Origin: a bacterium
GTDB lineage: Bacteria; Electryoneota; JAOADG01
Assembly: GCA_030247525.1 (NCBI GenBank)
Contig: JAOTSC010000009.1
Location: 1-39,966, forward strand
Length of the DNA: 39,966 nt
Reading direction: 5' to 3'
The notes below the pieces were generated by a model. That model was given only the letters and a program-made list of their open reading frames with translations, had not been told where the DNA came from and made no database searches. Position numbers and translations under genes: made by a program. Shown here piece by piece: positions 24,021 to 33,649 of this stretch (position 1 is its first letter; every line of letters starts with the position of its first letter).

Positions 24021-25445
24021 ATGAAACACCAACGTCTTACCCACACCATCCTGTGTTTCCTTCTACTTGGATGCGCCATTGTTCCAACGGCGTTCGCACA
24101 AATCGTCGCGCCAGAAAGCGGTGTGTGGGATGACGCCCATTCGCGTTATCTTTTCTCCTGTGCTGGGAACGGCACTATCGTCTCACGATCACTGGGCGGG
24201 CAAACATCGATATGGGCATCCGGCTTAACGCAACCAAAAGGAATGGCACTACTCGGCGATACCCTCTATGTAACCGATGTTACAATCGTGCGAGCATACA
24301 ACCTGAATTCCGGTCAATTCTTATTCACCATGACATTTCCCGCGTCAAGTTTTTTGAATGATATCGCCGTCGATACGGAGTTCATCTTCGTATCAGATAT
24401 GCAAGTCAATGCAATATATCGGGCAACCGTCGGCAGCCGTGCCGGTTCACCCTATTGCGTCGGCAACGTACAAGCGCCCAACGGGATTTGGATTGATCAT
24501 CCGAATAATCGCGTCCTGTTTGTTTCGTTCCGGGTGAATTCACCGATCCAGTCGGTTTCACGTACCGAGAGCGGCAGTGCCACCACCGTTCGTACCACCA
24601 CACTTTCCGAATTGGATGGCTTCACCTGCGACCGTTGGGGTAGATACTATGTAACGAGTTGGACTACCAACTCGGTCTACCAAATCTCGTTGCAAGAGAG
24701 CTCTACTCCAGTCGTTGTTGCGAGTAATATCAACGGACCCGCTGATATGTTCATCGGACCGACCGATTCCGTTCTTGTTGTTCCAGCAATGAACGCCAAC
24801 CAAATACAATTTGTGCCGTTTTCCTTGCCGCCAACTGGACGAATAAATTCACTAACCGGTTCTCTGCGGTTTTACTTTCATCCTAATACACCTTGTTATG
24901 AAAACATATTCGTTACGAATACAGGAACCGTTCCGCTTCACATCGACTCGATCCGAACAAATCAAACGTATTTTTTCCCATCACCCGATTCCAGCTACAC
25001 GGTCGAACCCTCTGATACTATTTCGATCCGAATCGGATGTTTAGTCCCTTACGACACTTCTCGATTTGTTTGGGGAGATATCTATTTATTCAGTGACGAC
25101 CGATACCAGTTTGTAACAGTAATTTCCGCCCAAGCAAGCAATATCGACATGGCTGTTTCCGAACCATTTCAGAATCCAATTGGATTTTCTATATCGCCAC
25201 TATATCCTAATCCATTCAATGCTGAAGCAAAACTCCGGGTGAAAGTTACACAAGCGACTCACCTTCAGATTTCCTTACATAATCTCGAAGGGAGATTTCT
25301 CCAGTCCATCGAAAATCGAAACGTAACTCCCGGTGTATTTGACTACTCCCTCTCCTCACAATCGTTAGCAAATGGAGTATATTTTGTGCAAATACGAGGA
25401 AACGGGAGACCAATCGCGACACACAAAGCAGTCGTTTTAAAATAG
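24021..25445 (+). CDS. secreted beta-propeller protein with C-terminal sorting-type domain
   Basis: A 474-residue exported protein. The N-terminal signal runs to AFAQ (about residue 27); it contains LLLGC, which resembles a lipobox, but the later AFA-Q site and the C-terminal sorting domain favour ordinary cleavage. Residues about 30-270 have NHL/SMP-30-like propeller strands (GTIVSRSLGG, LDGFTCDRWGRYYVTSW). A choice-of-anchor-like Ig domain follows (NIFVTNTGTVPLHIDSI). The C-terminus has YPNPFNAEAKLRVKV and LANGVYFVQIRGNG, a type IX sorting-type domain like that of the LVIVD protein. The ATG at 24021 follows GAGAGG; the frame is open from 23877 but that part is not signal-like. Function beyond secretion is unknown. 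Confidence 0.8.
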   Translation: MKHQRLTHTILCFLLLGCAIVPTAFAQIVAPESGVWDDAHSRYLFSCAGNGTIVSRSLGGQTSIWASGLTQPKGMALLGDTLYVTDVTIVRAYNLNSGQFLFTMTFPASSFLNDIAVDTEFIFVSDMQVNAIYRATVGSRAGSPYCVGNVQAPNGIWIDHPNNRVLFVSFRVNSPIQSVSRTESGSATTVRTTTLSELDGFTCDRWGRYYVTSWTTNSVYQISLQESSTPVVVASNINGPADMFIGPTDSVLVVPAMNANQIQFVPFSLPPTGRINSLTGSLRFYFHPNTPCYENIFVTNTGTVPLHIDSIRTNQTYFFPSPDSSYTVEPSDTISIRIGCLVPYDTSRFVWGDIYLFSDDRYQFVTVISAQASNIDMAVSEPFQNPIGFSISPLYPNPFNAEAKLRVKVTQATHLQISLHNLEGRFLQSIENRNVTPGVFDYSLSSQSLANGVYFVQIRGNGRPIATHKAVVLK

Positions 25446-25473
25446 AATTATTTTGGTGTTGTCGATTGTGTAA

Positions 25474-25506
25474 ATCGGGTGGCTTCACGTCACCCGGTTT
25501 TTTTTG
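25474..25506 (+). terminator. intrinsic terminator
   Basis: CGGGTG and CACCCG pair around GCTTCACGT and are followed by a run of eight T. It ends the secreted-protein transcript and precedes cmk. Confidence 0.85.
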
Positions 25507-25565
25507 AAACAATCTTCCGAGCTTGCATTCTCGGTGGAATAATGTATGTTATAGGAAACTTTTTG

Positions 25566-26288
25566 ATGGAGCGAACCTTGCCCCTCGGATCCCTTCGATT
25601 CACATTAGAACAATTGCCGGTTATCGCGATCGATGGTCCGGCAGGAGCTGGAAAAAGCGCAGTTGCAAAACTAGTCGCTTCGGCTCTGCAACTTCCTCAT
25701 ATCGACACCGGCGCGATGTACCGTGCATTGACATACAAGGCGATGCGCAAGGATGTTTTATTAGAAGATGGGCTAATGCTTGCTGAGCTTGCCGACAACA
25801 GTATGATCACTTTCACAGCCGATGGAAAGACGATTCTCGACGGTATCGATGTTTCCGATGCGATTCGGTCCCCCGAAGTATCTGCAAACGTAAGTGCGGT
25901 ATCGGCGCATCCTGCCGTACGAGAGCGGATGGTCGATTTGCAGCGAGCAGCCGGTGCATTAGGCGCGGTTTTAGAAGGTCGCGATATCGGAACGGTGGTG
26001 TTTCCTGATGCGATTCTTAAAGTATTTTTAATCGCATCCGACGTCGTTCGGGCGAAACGCCGTCAACTTGATTTACAATCGATGGGAGTTGAACGGACAT
26101 TGGAGGAAGTACTCGAAGAAATCCGCCGGCGCGATAAATTCGACAGCGAGCGTGTCACCTCCCCATTACGCAAAGCACGCGATGCAAAATCACTCGACAC
26201 CTCCAATCTTACGATTGAACAAGTTGTCGGAACAATCGTTCAATGGGCGAATGAGAATGGAGTCGGAATCGTATGGCAGGCAGTTTAA
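25566..26288 (+). CDS. cmk: cytidylate kinase
   Basis: Phosphorylates CMP/dCMP with ATP. With the start at 25566 the protein has 240 residues (E. coli 227). P-loop GPAGAGKS is at 24-31, IDTGAMYRALT follows as the CMP-binding segment, LEGRDIGTVVFPDA is the signature, and RRRDKFDSER lies in the lid. AGGAAA lies seven bases before ATG 25566; an ATG at 25542 (with GGTGG) is also possible. It opens a plus-strand operon: the plsC start codon lies 16 bp inside its 3' end. The cmk-plsC adjacency is common in bacteria. Confidence 0.92.
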   Translation: MERTLPLGSLRFTLEQLPVIAIDGPAGAGKSAVAKLVASALQLPHIDTGAMYRALTYKAMRKDVLLEDGLMLAELADNSMITFTADGKTILDGIDVSDAIRSPEVSANVSAVSAHPAVRERMVDLQRAAGALGAVLEGRDIGTVVFPDAILKVFLIASDVVRAKRRQLDLQSMGVERTLEEVLEEIRRRDKFDSERVTSPLRKARDAKSLDTSNLTIEQVVGTIVQWANENGVGIVWQAV

Positions 26289-26932
26289 CCGCTCGTACAA
26301 GCCGTCGGTTCGGCTATTGGTTCATTCAGTTGATCGCCCGTTGCGGACTTAAAGCGCTGTTCGGCATGAAAGTTGTTGGTCTGGAAAATGTTCCCCGAAC
26401 CGGAGGGCTGTGGTTAGTCTCCAATCATCAATCGAATTTTGATCCACCAATTGTCGGTTCGACCGTACCTCGGGAAATTTATTTTGCTGCAAAGAAATCA
26501 CTGTTCAAAGGACTGTTGGGAAAAATCATCGTGTATTGCAATTCGATACCGGTGAATCGAACAGGATTCGATCTGGATATCGTTCGTAAAACGACAACGC
26601 TGGTGAAAAACGGGAATGCCGTTATCATTTTTCCCGAAGGAACCCGTTCATTGGATGGTACATTTCTTCCCATTAAAGGCGGCGTCGGGATGTTACTGCA
26701 GATGGCTCCAGCAATGGTATTACCCATCCGGATTGAGGGGAGTTGGCGGCTCGATAAAAAAATGTACCGGAAAGAAAAACTCTGTTTGTATGTTGGAAAA
26801 CCAATTCCACCCGAACAATTTCTCAATGTGGAAGGGGAAGGCACTGAGCGCCATGTAGCCATCGCCAACGCTGTATTTAACGAAATCCGTAAGTTAGGAA
26901 ATGGTAATCCGGAACGTGCAGCGAATGAGTGA
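26273..26932 (+). CDS. plsC: 1-acyl-sn-glycerol-3-phosphate acyltransferase
   Basis: Acylates lysophosphatidic acid at position 2 to form phosphatidic acid on the membrane. The 219 residues contain the catalytic H-x4-D motif in NHQSNFDPP (H52, D57), the substrate-binding VNRTGFD region, and PEGTRS (121-126). It starts within the end of cmk and its stop overlaps the start of the next gene (ATGAGTGA), so three genes are translationally linked. An N-terminal amphipathic/hydrophobic stretch (YWFIQLIARCGLKALF) would place it at the membrane. Confidence 0.9.
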   Translation: MAGSLTARTSRRFGYWFIQLIARCGLKALFGMKVVGLENVPRTGGLWLVSNHQSNFDPPIVGSTVPREIYFAAKKSLFKGLLGKIIVYCNSIPVNRTGFDLDIVRKTTTLVKNGNAVIIFPEGTRSLDGTFLPIKGGVGMLLQMAPAMVLPIRIEGSWRLDKKMYRKEKLCLYVGKPIPPEQFLNVEGEGTERHVAIANAVFNEIRKLGNGNPERAANE

Positions 26933-27995
26933 ACCACCTCAATTCCTTCCCGAGCCGGAGCAATGCGAAATCCTCACGCGGCTCTTTACGCAGCACTATG
27001 GCAGCGATTGCACATCAATTAACAGGTTAAAAGGTGACGCGAGTGCTCGTTCCATTTTCCGGCTGACTTCTGCAAAGAATACCAGCGTTATTGGAGTATA
27101 TGGACCACATCCGGAAGAGAACCGCGCATTTCTTGCCTTTACCAAAGAATTCATGTCGGCGAAGCTACCGGTACCTCAACTGTTAAGTAGTGAAGATTCT
27201 GGTTTTGCGTATTTGCTGGAAGACTTGGGCGATGAGACACTCTTCCTGCGATTAAACTCCTTACGTGGTGAAAACCACCGACAGTTTCCCAGCGATGCTA
27301 TCGGATCGTTCTACCGGGAGGCGGTTCAGCAGTTAGTACAATTCCAAACGAAAGTACATCTCGCGCCGCTTCGGCAATTTTGTTATCAGGGTGATGTCTT
27401 CGATGGTGCCGCATGGCAACGCGATCATCAGTATTTTCTGAATATGTTCGTTGCGACGTTACATCCCGATAAATTCGACCGGAAGGCGTTATCGGAAGAG
27501 TTCACGCAACACTACGCTCTACTATCCGACTTTCCGAAGGGATATTTTTTATATCGCGATTTTCAATCGCGTAACATTATGGTCACTCCACTCGGTCTTC
27601 GCTTTCTCGATTATCAGTCGGGACGGGAAGGGTCGCCAGTCTACGATATTGCATCGTTGTTGTATGACGCCCGAGCAAATCTCCCCGAAGACTTCCGGCA
27701 AGAGTTGCGCGAACTGCATTGCGAAGTCTTTTCCGATCAAACCGGGGTGAAACCAAAAATTCTGCGAGAAGCATTTGCGCCATACGCCCTATTGCGTATT
27801 CTGCAAGCGCTCGGCAGTTACGGCAATAATGGAATAAAACAACGGAAACCGGGCTATGCCGATTCGATTCCGTTTGGCATTCAAAACGCTTTGACGGTAC
27901 TGGAAACCGATACCCGATTACGAAAATTCACCAACTTACAACGTCTGCTTACGCGTATCGCCGAGCAGGAATCTTGGATAAACCTTTTGTCATAA
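26925..27995 (+). CDS. amgK: AmgK-like sugar kinase (aminoglycoside phosphotransferase fold)
   Basis: A 356-residue APH-fold kinase. By resemblance to AmgK, it probably phosphorylates MurNAc or GlcNAc at the anomeric carbon in cell-wall recycling. Visible: GDASARSIFRL near 38-48, the typical AmgK glycine-rich start; VPQLLSSED and YLLEDLGDETLF; the catalytic loop YRDFQSRNIM with D212 and N217, in which Tyr replaces the usual His of the APH Brenner motif; and LDYQSG with metal-binding D229. The ATG at 26925 overlaps plsC by eight bases; an in-frame start at 26901 is possible. It is directly followed by the RapZ-C/MurU-like fusion, and an AmgK-MurU pair forms the known anabolic recycling route to UDP-MurNAc. 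Substrate is inferred from family and neighbour. Confidence 0.8.
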   Translation: MSEPPQFLPEPEQCEILTRLFTQHYGSDCTSINRLKGDASARSIFRLTSAKNTSVIGVYGPHPEENRAFLAFTKEFMSAKLPVPQLLSSEDSGFAYLLEDLGDETLFLRLNSLRGENHRQFPSDAIGSFYREAVQQLVQFQTKVHLAPLRQFCYQGDVFDGAAWQRDHQYFLNMFVATLHPDKFDRKALSEEFTQHYALLSDFPKGYFLYRDFQSRNIMVTPLGLRFLDYQSGREGSPVYDIASLLYDARANLPEDFRQELRELHCEVFSDQTGVKPKILREAFAPYALLRILQALGSYGNNGIKQRKPGYADSIPFGIQNALTVLETDTRLRKFTNLQRLLTRIAEQESWINLLS

Positions 27996-28016
27996 CGGAA
28001 ACGATTTGAGAATTCG

Positions 28017-29156
28017 ATGGATTTGTTGATACGCATCTACAGTTTTGGTTTTAGTACAGGTAATCAACCCCTTGATCCAACTGGTAATGGCGGCGGATTT
28101 GTTTTCGATTGTCGAGGACTCTACAATCCCGGTCGCGTCGACGAACTTCGTAACCAAACCGGACGCGACTTTGCTGTGTGTTCGCTGCTTGACAACGAAT
28201 CCGACGTCGCGGGTTTTCTCGATCATACCTATGAGTTAATCATAAATATCGCTACTACCTATAAGATGCGTGCGTTTACCGATTTATCGGCGGCATTTGG
28301 TTGCACCGGCGGACGGCATCGTTCGGTGTACTGCGCCGAGCACATCGCGAATCGGTTACGTACTGCCGGTTATAAAGTGAGGGTCGTTCATTGGCAAATG
28401 GAACGGGTAGAATCTCGATTTGCAACCCGTCGGGCGATGGTTTTAGCGGCGGGACTGGGTACCCGATTGCAGCCGATTACCAACACCATTCCGAAAGCTT
28501 TGGTAACCGCACACGGTAAATCGATGTTGGATTGGACGCTCGAATCGCTGGAACGTGTGAATTGCCGGGAAATCACGATCAATAGCCATCATCACGCCGA
28601 TCAAATTGAATCATGGATTGAGGAAAAACGTTCACAACTAAACTCAACCATATTGCACTATTCTTTTGAACCAGAGATTCTGGGAACCGGCGGTGGCATC
28701 CGCCAGGCGGCGCGTTGGCTTCACAGCCCAACTCCGGTACTTATTCACAATGCCGATATCTGGAGCGACTTTGACTGGGAAGTACTCTATACGCTTCATC
28801 GCAAAGAAGATCTCGCATCGCTGGTTGTTCAGAAACGGCAAAGTAGCAGCTATTTGTTAGTCGACGAAGAGCAGCGGGTATGTGGATTAGAGACGAAAGG
28901 CATTCGCCGGATTGTAGCTACTCCACATGGCGAACTTTCGCAATTTGGATTCTGTGGTGTGCATTTAGTTTCGACAACGCTACTGGAGCAAATTCATACG
29001 CTAAAACATGCGTCGATTATCGAGAGCTATTTAGAATGGATCGCAAACGGTGCGACAGTTCGAGCTATCACTCTTGCCGGAAACTGGTTTGATATGGGTT
29101 CCCCGGAAAAACTGGAACAATTATCACACTTTTTACAAACGAAAATGAATTCGTAA
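28017..29156 (+). CDS. fusion of RapZ C-terminal domain and MurU-like nucleotidyltransferase
   Basis: A 379-residue protein in one uninterrupted frame. Residues 1-135 resemble the C-terminal domain of RapZ: IYSFGFSTGNQPLDP, FVFDCRGLYNP, and the hallmark GCTGGRHRSV (95-104), ending with the VRVVHWQME strand. The N-terminal P-loop ATPase of full RapZ is absent. Residues 138-379 are a sugar-1-phosphate nucleotidyltransferase: MVLAAGLGTRLQPIT (141-155), EILGTGGGIRQAA, metal-binding D247 in NADIWSDFDW, FGFCGVHLV, and GNWFDMGSPEKL, close in pattern to MurU, which makes UDP-MurNAc from MurNAc-1-P. In E. coli the RapZ C domain binds GlcN6P. The fusion next to an AmgK-like kinase suggests sensing of an amino sugar coupled to UDP-sugar formation; the coupling is inference. 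Internal ATGs at 28399 and 28437 might allow a shorter NTase product. Confidence 0.82.
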   Translation: MDLLIRIYSFGFSTGNQPLDPTGNGGGFVFDCRGLYNPGRVDELRNQTGRDFAVCSLLDNESDVAGFLDHTYELIINIATTYKMRAFTDLSAAFGCTGGRHRSVYCAEHIANRLRTAGYKVRVVHWQMERVESRFATRRAMVLAAGLGTRLQPITNTIPKALVTAHGKSMLDWTLESLERVNCREITINSHHHADQIESWIEEKRSQLNSTILHYSFEPEILGTGGGIRQAARWLHSPTPVLIHNADIWSDFDWEVLYTLHRKEDLASLVVQKRQSSSYLLVDEEQRVCGLETKGIRRIVATPHGELSQFGFCGVHLVSTTLLEQIHTLKHASIIESYLEWIANGATVRAITLAGNWFDMGSPEKLEQLSHFLQTKMNS

Positions 29157-29167
29157 GTGGTGTATCA

Positions 29168-30592
29168 ATGGACTCTTTGAACAAAATCATCAATGATGCG
29201 ACTCAGCTTCATCAGGAAGGTAAACTTGATGAGTCGATAGCTCTTTGGCGCAAGGCTTTGCAAGAAGCGGAGTTCAATAAATTATTGGAATTGCGTGCCG
29301 AGATTCAGAGTCAGTTAGGCGCACTTCTTTTTGAACGTGAACAAATCGAGGAAGCGTTTCTAATGCTGGAAGAATCGCTGACTTATTTTATCGATAACAA
29401 GCTACTTTATAAAGCCTGTTCGGCTTATGCGAATTTAGCAATTCTTCATCGTACCAATGGCAGAGTCGATGACTCTTTCGAGTGCTATAATAAATCACTG
29501 GAAATTGCCCAGCAACTCAACGACTCGGCAAGCGAAGCTTCAATTCTTGGCAGTTTAGCCGGGATGTTGTACGAGCAAGGAAACCACACTGCAGCGTCGG
29601 TGTATATCGAAAAAGCGATTGCCTTGCACCGTGAATTGGGAAATCAATCTCAAATTGCTCGCTTGTTGTCCAGTGCAGCGAAAGCGCACATCGAATGGGG
29701 AAGACTCGCCGAAGCCCGATCCGAAATTTCTGAAGCATTGTCTATCGCAGAGTTATTAAACGATCGCAATACGATTCTCATTCTGCGCGATACACAAGGG
29801 TTACTCGAGATAACAACCGGAAATTGGCAGGAGGCATCAGAAATATTGCGGAATGCCATTGTTTTGAGCCGTGAGTTGGAATACACCCGGATGGAGGGAA
29901 CACTGCTTTGCAATCTGGGCATCGCACTGATGATGCAAGGCAATGCCGAGGAAGCGCTCGAAGCATTTTCGCAAGCGGCGGCCATTCAATTTAGAATCGG
30001 AAACCGGCGCTCAGAGGCGGTTGCAATAAACAATTATGCCGATTTGTTAGCTGCCCTGGACCGTAGTGAAGAAGCCTACCACAGCTATCATCAAGCGTTG
30101 GAAATCAACCGCGCAGTGCATAATCGATTCTCGGAAGCTATCCTGCTCGATGGTTTAGGGTTGTTAGCGGTTGAGCGCGGAGAGCCGGATGAAGGAATCC
30201 AAAATTACGAACAAGCAATAAATATTCTTCGCGAGATAAACGCGAATTTTGAGTTATGCACTACGCTTTGCCGGGCAGCTCGGGTATTTGCGATTTATGG
30301 TCGCACTGAAGACGCAGAGATGTTTACTAAAGAAGCAATCCAACTCGCTACACAATTCGATTTGGAACATGACAGGATCTACCTCGAAACTGCTCAAAGC
30401 CGGATGGCAGCATTGCACGAAGACAATTCTTTAGCGTTGCACCACTATCAAACTGCGGCCACTCTGTTCGAGAAGTTCCAAATCGGAGCGCGAAACGCGT
30501 ACGGGAAAGAACTCGGTAGGTTGCGCAGCGAGCTACTGGATATCGGAATTGGTGATGATTTGCTGTCTTACCCTTCCCATTGGCGGGATTGA
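29168..30592 (+). CDS. TPR-repeat protein
   Basis: A 474-residue protein built of about ten to eleven tetratricopeptide repeats of 34-40 residues, for example SACSAYANLAILHRTNGRVD, LLCNLGIALMMQGNAEEALE and AILLDGLGLLAVERGEPDEG. There is no signal peptide or membrane segment, so it is cytosolic, and no enzymatic domain is seen. The gene starts 11 bp after the RapZ-C/MurU fusion and ends at a strong terminator, so it is probably last in the cmk operon. It resembles scaffold TPR proteins; the binding partner is unknown. Confidence 0.82.
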   Translation: MDSLNKIINDATQLHQEGKLDESIALWRKALQEAEFNKLLELRAEIQSQLGALLFEREQIEEAFLMLEESLTYFIDNKLLYKACSAYANLAILHRTNGRVDDSFECYNKSLEIAQQLNDSASEASILGSLAGMLYEQGNHTAASVYIEKAIALHRELGNQSQIARLLSSAAKAHIEWGRLAEARSEISEALSIAELLNDRNTILILRDTQGLLEITTGNWQEASEILRNAIVLSRELEYTRMEGTLLCNLGIALMMQGNAEEALEAFSQAAAIQFRIGNRRSEAVAINNYADLLAALDRSEEAYHSYHQALEINRAVHNRFSEAILLDGLGLLAVERGEPDEGIQNYEQAINILREINANFELCTTLCRAARVFAIYGRTEDAEMFTKEAIQLATQFDLEHDRIYLETAQSRMAALHEDNSLALHHYQTAATLFEKFQIGARNAYGKELGRLRSELLDIGIGDDLLSYPSHWRD

Positions 30593-30613
30593 TTCTTTCC
30601 AATGCAAAATAAC

Positions 30614-30644
30614 AAAAAAAGGAGCGACGAATCACTCCTTTTTT
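30614..30644. terminator. bidirectional intrinsic terminator
   Basis: AAAAAAAGGAG and CTCCTTTTTT pair around CGACGAATCA. The A-run on one side and T-run on the other make it functional in both directions. It lies between the TPR gene and the convergent subtilase gene. Confidence 0.85.
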
Positions 30645-30661
30645 GATATCGAATGTTGGAA

Positions 30662-33649
30662 TTATTTCTTGGGTTCAGTAACCAAATGGATTGGTTCAGC
30701 TGGAGCAAATCGATAAATCGCAGTACGGCGAAATGCTTGCTGAATCGTTCCATTGCCAACGTAATCGGTAGCGTCGCCTAACACCGCAATCACGCGGTAA
30801 TAGCGATAGGGTACTTCCATCACGGTTATAGTTGTTGTTGTATCCGATTGAGTGGTTAACGCTGTCCACGAATCTGTTACTTCGGGAGTGCTCGATTCTT
30901 CCACCCGATAGGTTGGTGGCTGTATTAATAGCTCACCAAAGTTGTCGGTTCGCACCGCTTGCCAATCCAGCCGTCGGGTAACACCATCGACAACGGTGAT
31001 TGCCAACTGCTCGGGTACCGCGGGAATAATCGGTTGTATTACATTCATCGTCAGCGGTACGCTGAGCGGCATATTCAACGCATTACCCGTAAAATCAAGC
31101 GAACCGACAAATTGGGCCCCAACGGCGCGATTGCGTGCATCCCAAAAAATCGAAAGGTTCGTGCTGCCGCCAGCCGGAATCGAAAAAGTCGTTTGGGATG
31201 GGATGTTAAACGGAATCGTTTGTTGGAAGAGAATTGCATGATTCGCCGGAACAGTGGTATTGTGAAGCACAGTTAAATGGCGGGTGCGAGTCTCGTTTTG
31301 CATGCCAATCGTCGCGCTGTTTAACGTACCACTCATCGTTCCATACTGGTAGAGTACTCTGCCATCCGCATAGAGAATCGCTTGAAAATTAAGTGATGTT
31401 CCGCTCGCGTATCGTCGAATACCGTCCCAAGAAAAAACCGCTCTTCCATTCGCTTCATCCATGAATACATACATTACTCCTGGACTCTGAACGAGCAAAT
31501 CATCCCAGAATACCGCGAGAAATGCATTATGAGCATTCGATGGTAATGGGCTATTCGAGTAACTGGAATCGTTTGTTGCCGTTAACGATAACCAGCCGTT
31601 CGTACACATCCATACTTGATTGAACTGCCCACCGTAAAACGGGAAATTAAAGGGGAGTGTATACGGTCCCCCAAGTTGATCGTCGCCGCTAATGCCAATA
31701 GAACCGCTGGTTGCATCAATCCAATTAAACGTGGGGCCACCAACATCGGTAGAACGTCGATAAGCAACCGTTGTTCCGGTGTCGGGTAGCGTTGCCGTCA
31801 ACGCACTCCCACCGGTGTTCGTCAAGGTGACTACCGTTCGCAAAGTATCGCCAGTAACTATGGTTTGAACGATTGGATTAGGAACGACTGACAGAATCGC
31901 TGGGCTGTAAATCGTAAAATTGGCATTCGAGGTATCCCCTTGGGTCAAATCCTCAATGTTCAAAATTCGGAAGCGCGCGGTCGTTGTTGTAGGGCCAGTT
32001 ACCATCCAGTTGTAGCTGTTCGAAGCTAATGTGCCAGTATAAAGATTCTCCCAATTTGCTGAGGGGTAGTTACGATTCAGTTCGATGCGGAATGCAGTAA
32101 TCGGAGAATAGGTCGACCATTGGATACTCTGAGAACTGCCGATTGGCCAGGACTCTCCCCCATTCCCAGTTTGCAAAGCGATTTCCGAAGTTGGTACGGC
32201 TAATACTGCTGCATAAGCATCGATTATCCCAACCCCCAATCGACCGACATAGGTTGGGTTTTCCGCATCAATGTTGTGCGCGGTTGTCAGAAGATAGCTT
32301 TCTAATTCGTCATCGGTCATTCCCGGCCGCCGAGACAATACTAACGCTGCTACTGACGCGGCAGTTGGGCTTGCCATTGAGGTGCCGCTCCACGCTAAAT
32401 AGTCGTTGGCATGATAGGTGTTGTTCGCCATCGTCGACCAAATGGAGACACCTGGCGCTGAAATGTCAACCCATGTTCCGTAATTCGAAAATGAAGCGCG
32501 AACATTCCCGGTACCCAATGCGGCAACGGCAAGCATATTAGTGTAAGCCGCGGGATACGACATTGTCTGAGAATTATTGTTTCCAGCAGCAGCAAACATA
32601 AGGCAATTGTTCGCCCGAGCGTAGTTAATCTCATCCTGATATGGTTGAAAAGTTCCACTACCGCCAAAGCTAATGCTGATTATGCGAGCGCCCCGATTCA
32701 CCGCATAATGGATCGCCGGAACAAAGTCTTCATCGGTACCGGAACCTCGCAATGTCGTTCCAGATAACCAAGCAAAGCCAGCCCGTAGACAGATTGTTTT
32801 TACATTAAAGCTTGCAGCGGAGACTCCGAGGCTATTGTCAGTGCGAGCCGCAATGCTGCCGATAACGTGGGTGCCATGCCCGTGGACGTCGCCGGGGGAA
32901 TTGTCCCGCGGTCCATACTCTTCTCCAACGGCTGGCGTTTCATCGGTTAATGTATAACTGACAAAATCGTACCCGATAACATCGTCGATATAGCCATTGT
33001 TGTCTTCATCAATACCGTTGTTGTCGGCGGTCGTAAACTGATCGTCGTGATCGATATCTTCCGCGGAGTTAATTTGGATGTTTTGGACTAAGTCCGGGTG
33101 GAGAAAGTTAACCCCGGTATCGATGGTCACTGCTAAAATTGTGCTATCGCCCCGTTGTAAATCCCATGCCTGTTTTCCGTGACAGGAATCGATCCCCCAA
33201 GAGTTTTGTCCATTTAGCGCCCAATCGTTGGGTTGATAGGAAACTGTCCGAAACGGGATTGGCGAAGCATCATCGACTGCATTGGAAAGCTTGAGTTCGG
33301 CAGCCAACGCCCATAAATCCTCCTCCCGGCTCAGTTTCGTTTGTTTCGGATCGATTACAATCTTGTAATCGCGGTAGAGATTATATTCATAGAAGTAACG
33401 GTTACGTTTCGAAATTGGGTCATGGGGAATCAGCGGTAGCAGAGCTGTAACATTGTATCTGGTAAGGATTTCATCAATTTTCGGGTTTCCGACCGGGGCT
33501 AAGATTGTTCCATCTTCCAATTGAGGAGTATTCTCCGAGAACGCAGGTGTTATGCGGAGCCATACCCGATTGGGTGTATATTGTGGAATCGCAAACGCAA
33601 CAGAAGCAAAGAATACGAAAACCAAGCGAAGTAGTAGCGACAACTTCAT
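30662..33649 (-). CDS. secreted subtilisin-like serine protease (S8), multi-domain
   Basis: A 995-residue exported protease. Residues 1-20 are a signal peptide (LLRLVFVFFASVAFA). A short pro-region follows to about 140. The S8 domain has the triad D177 (VTIDTGV), H258 (GHGTHVIGS) and S424 (SGTSMASP), with oxyanion N357. The insert DEDNNGYIDD (214-223) looks like a calcium loop. After it come a Kre9/KNH-like domain (GGESWPIGSSQSIQW), an Ig-like/choice-of-anchor part and a nidogen-like segment (MCTNGWLSLTATNDSSYS). Unlike the two secreted proteins upstream it ends PIHLVTEPKK without an obvious sorting domain. The start at 33649 follows GAGG; the longer frame to 33772 is not signal-like. Function: extracellular protein degradation or processing. 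Confidence 0.9.
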   Translation of the reverse strand: MKLSLLLRLVFVFFASVAFAIPQYTPNRVWLRITPAFSENTPQLEDGTILAPVGNPKIDEILTRYNVTALLPLIPHDPISKRNRYFYEYNLYRDYKIVIDPKQTKLSREEDLWALAAELKLSNAVDDASPIPFRTVSYQPNDWALNGQNSWGIDSCHGKQAWDLQRGDSTILAVTIDTGVNFLHPDLVQNIQINSAEDIDHDDQFTTADNNGIDEDNNGYIDDVIGYDFVSYTLTDETPAVGEEYGPRDNSPGDVHGHGTHVIGSIAARTDNSLGVSAASFNVKTICLRAGFAWLSGTTLRGSGTDEDFVPAIHYAVNRGARIISISFGGSGTFQPYQDEINYARANNCLMFAAAGNNNSQTMSYPAAYTNMLAVAALGTGNVRASFSNYGTWVDISAPGVSIWSTMANNTYHANDYLAWSGTSMASPTAASVAALVLSRRPGMTDDELESYLLTTAHNIDAENPTYVGRLGVGIIDAYAAVLAVPTSEIALQTGNGGESWPIGSSQSIQWSTYSPITAFRIELNRNYPSANWENLYTGTLASNSYNWMVTGPTTTTARFRILNIEDLTQGDTSNANFTIYSPAILSVVPNPIVQTIVTGDTLRTVVTLTNTGGSALTATLPDTGTTVAYRRSTDVGGPTFNWIDATSGSIGISGDDQLGGPYTLPFNFPFYGGQFNQVWMCTNGWLSLTATNDSSYSNSPLPSNAHNAFLAVFWDDLLVQSPGVMYVFMDEANGRAVFSWDGIRRYASGTSLNFQAILYADGRVLYQYGTMSGTLNSATIGMQNETRTRHLTVLHNTTVPANHAILFQQTIPFNIPSQTTFSIPAGGSTNLSIFWDARNRAVGAQFVGSLDFTGNALNMPLSVPLTMNVIQPIIPAVPEQLAITVVDGVTRRLDWQAVRTDNFGELLIQPPTYRVEESSTPEVTDSWTALTTQSDTTTTITVMEVPYRYYRVIAVLGDATDYVGNGTIQQAFRRTAIYRFAPAEPIHLVTEPKK

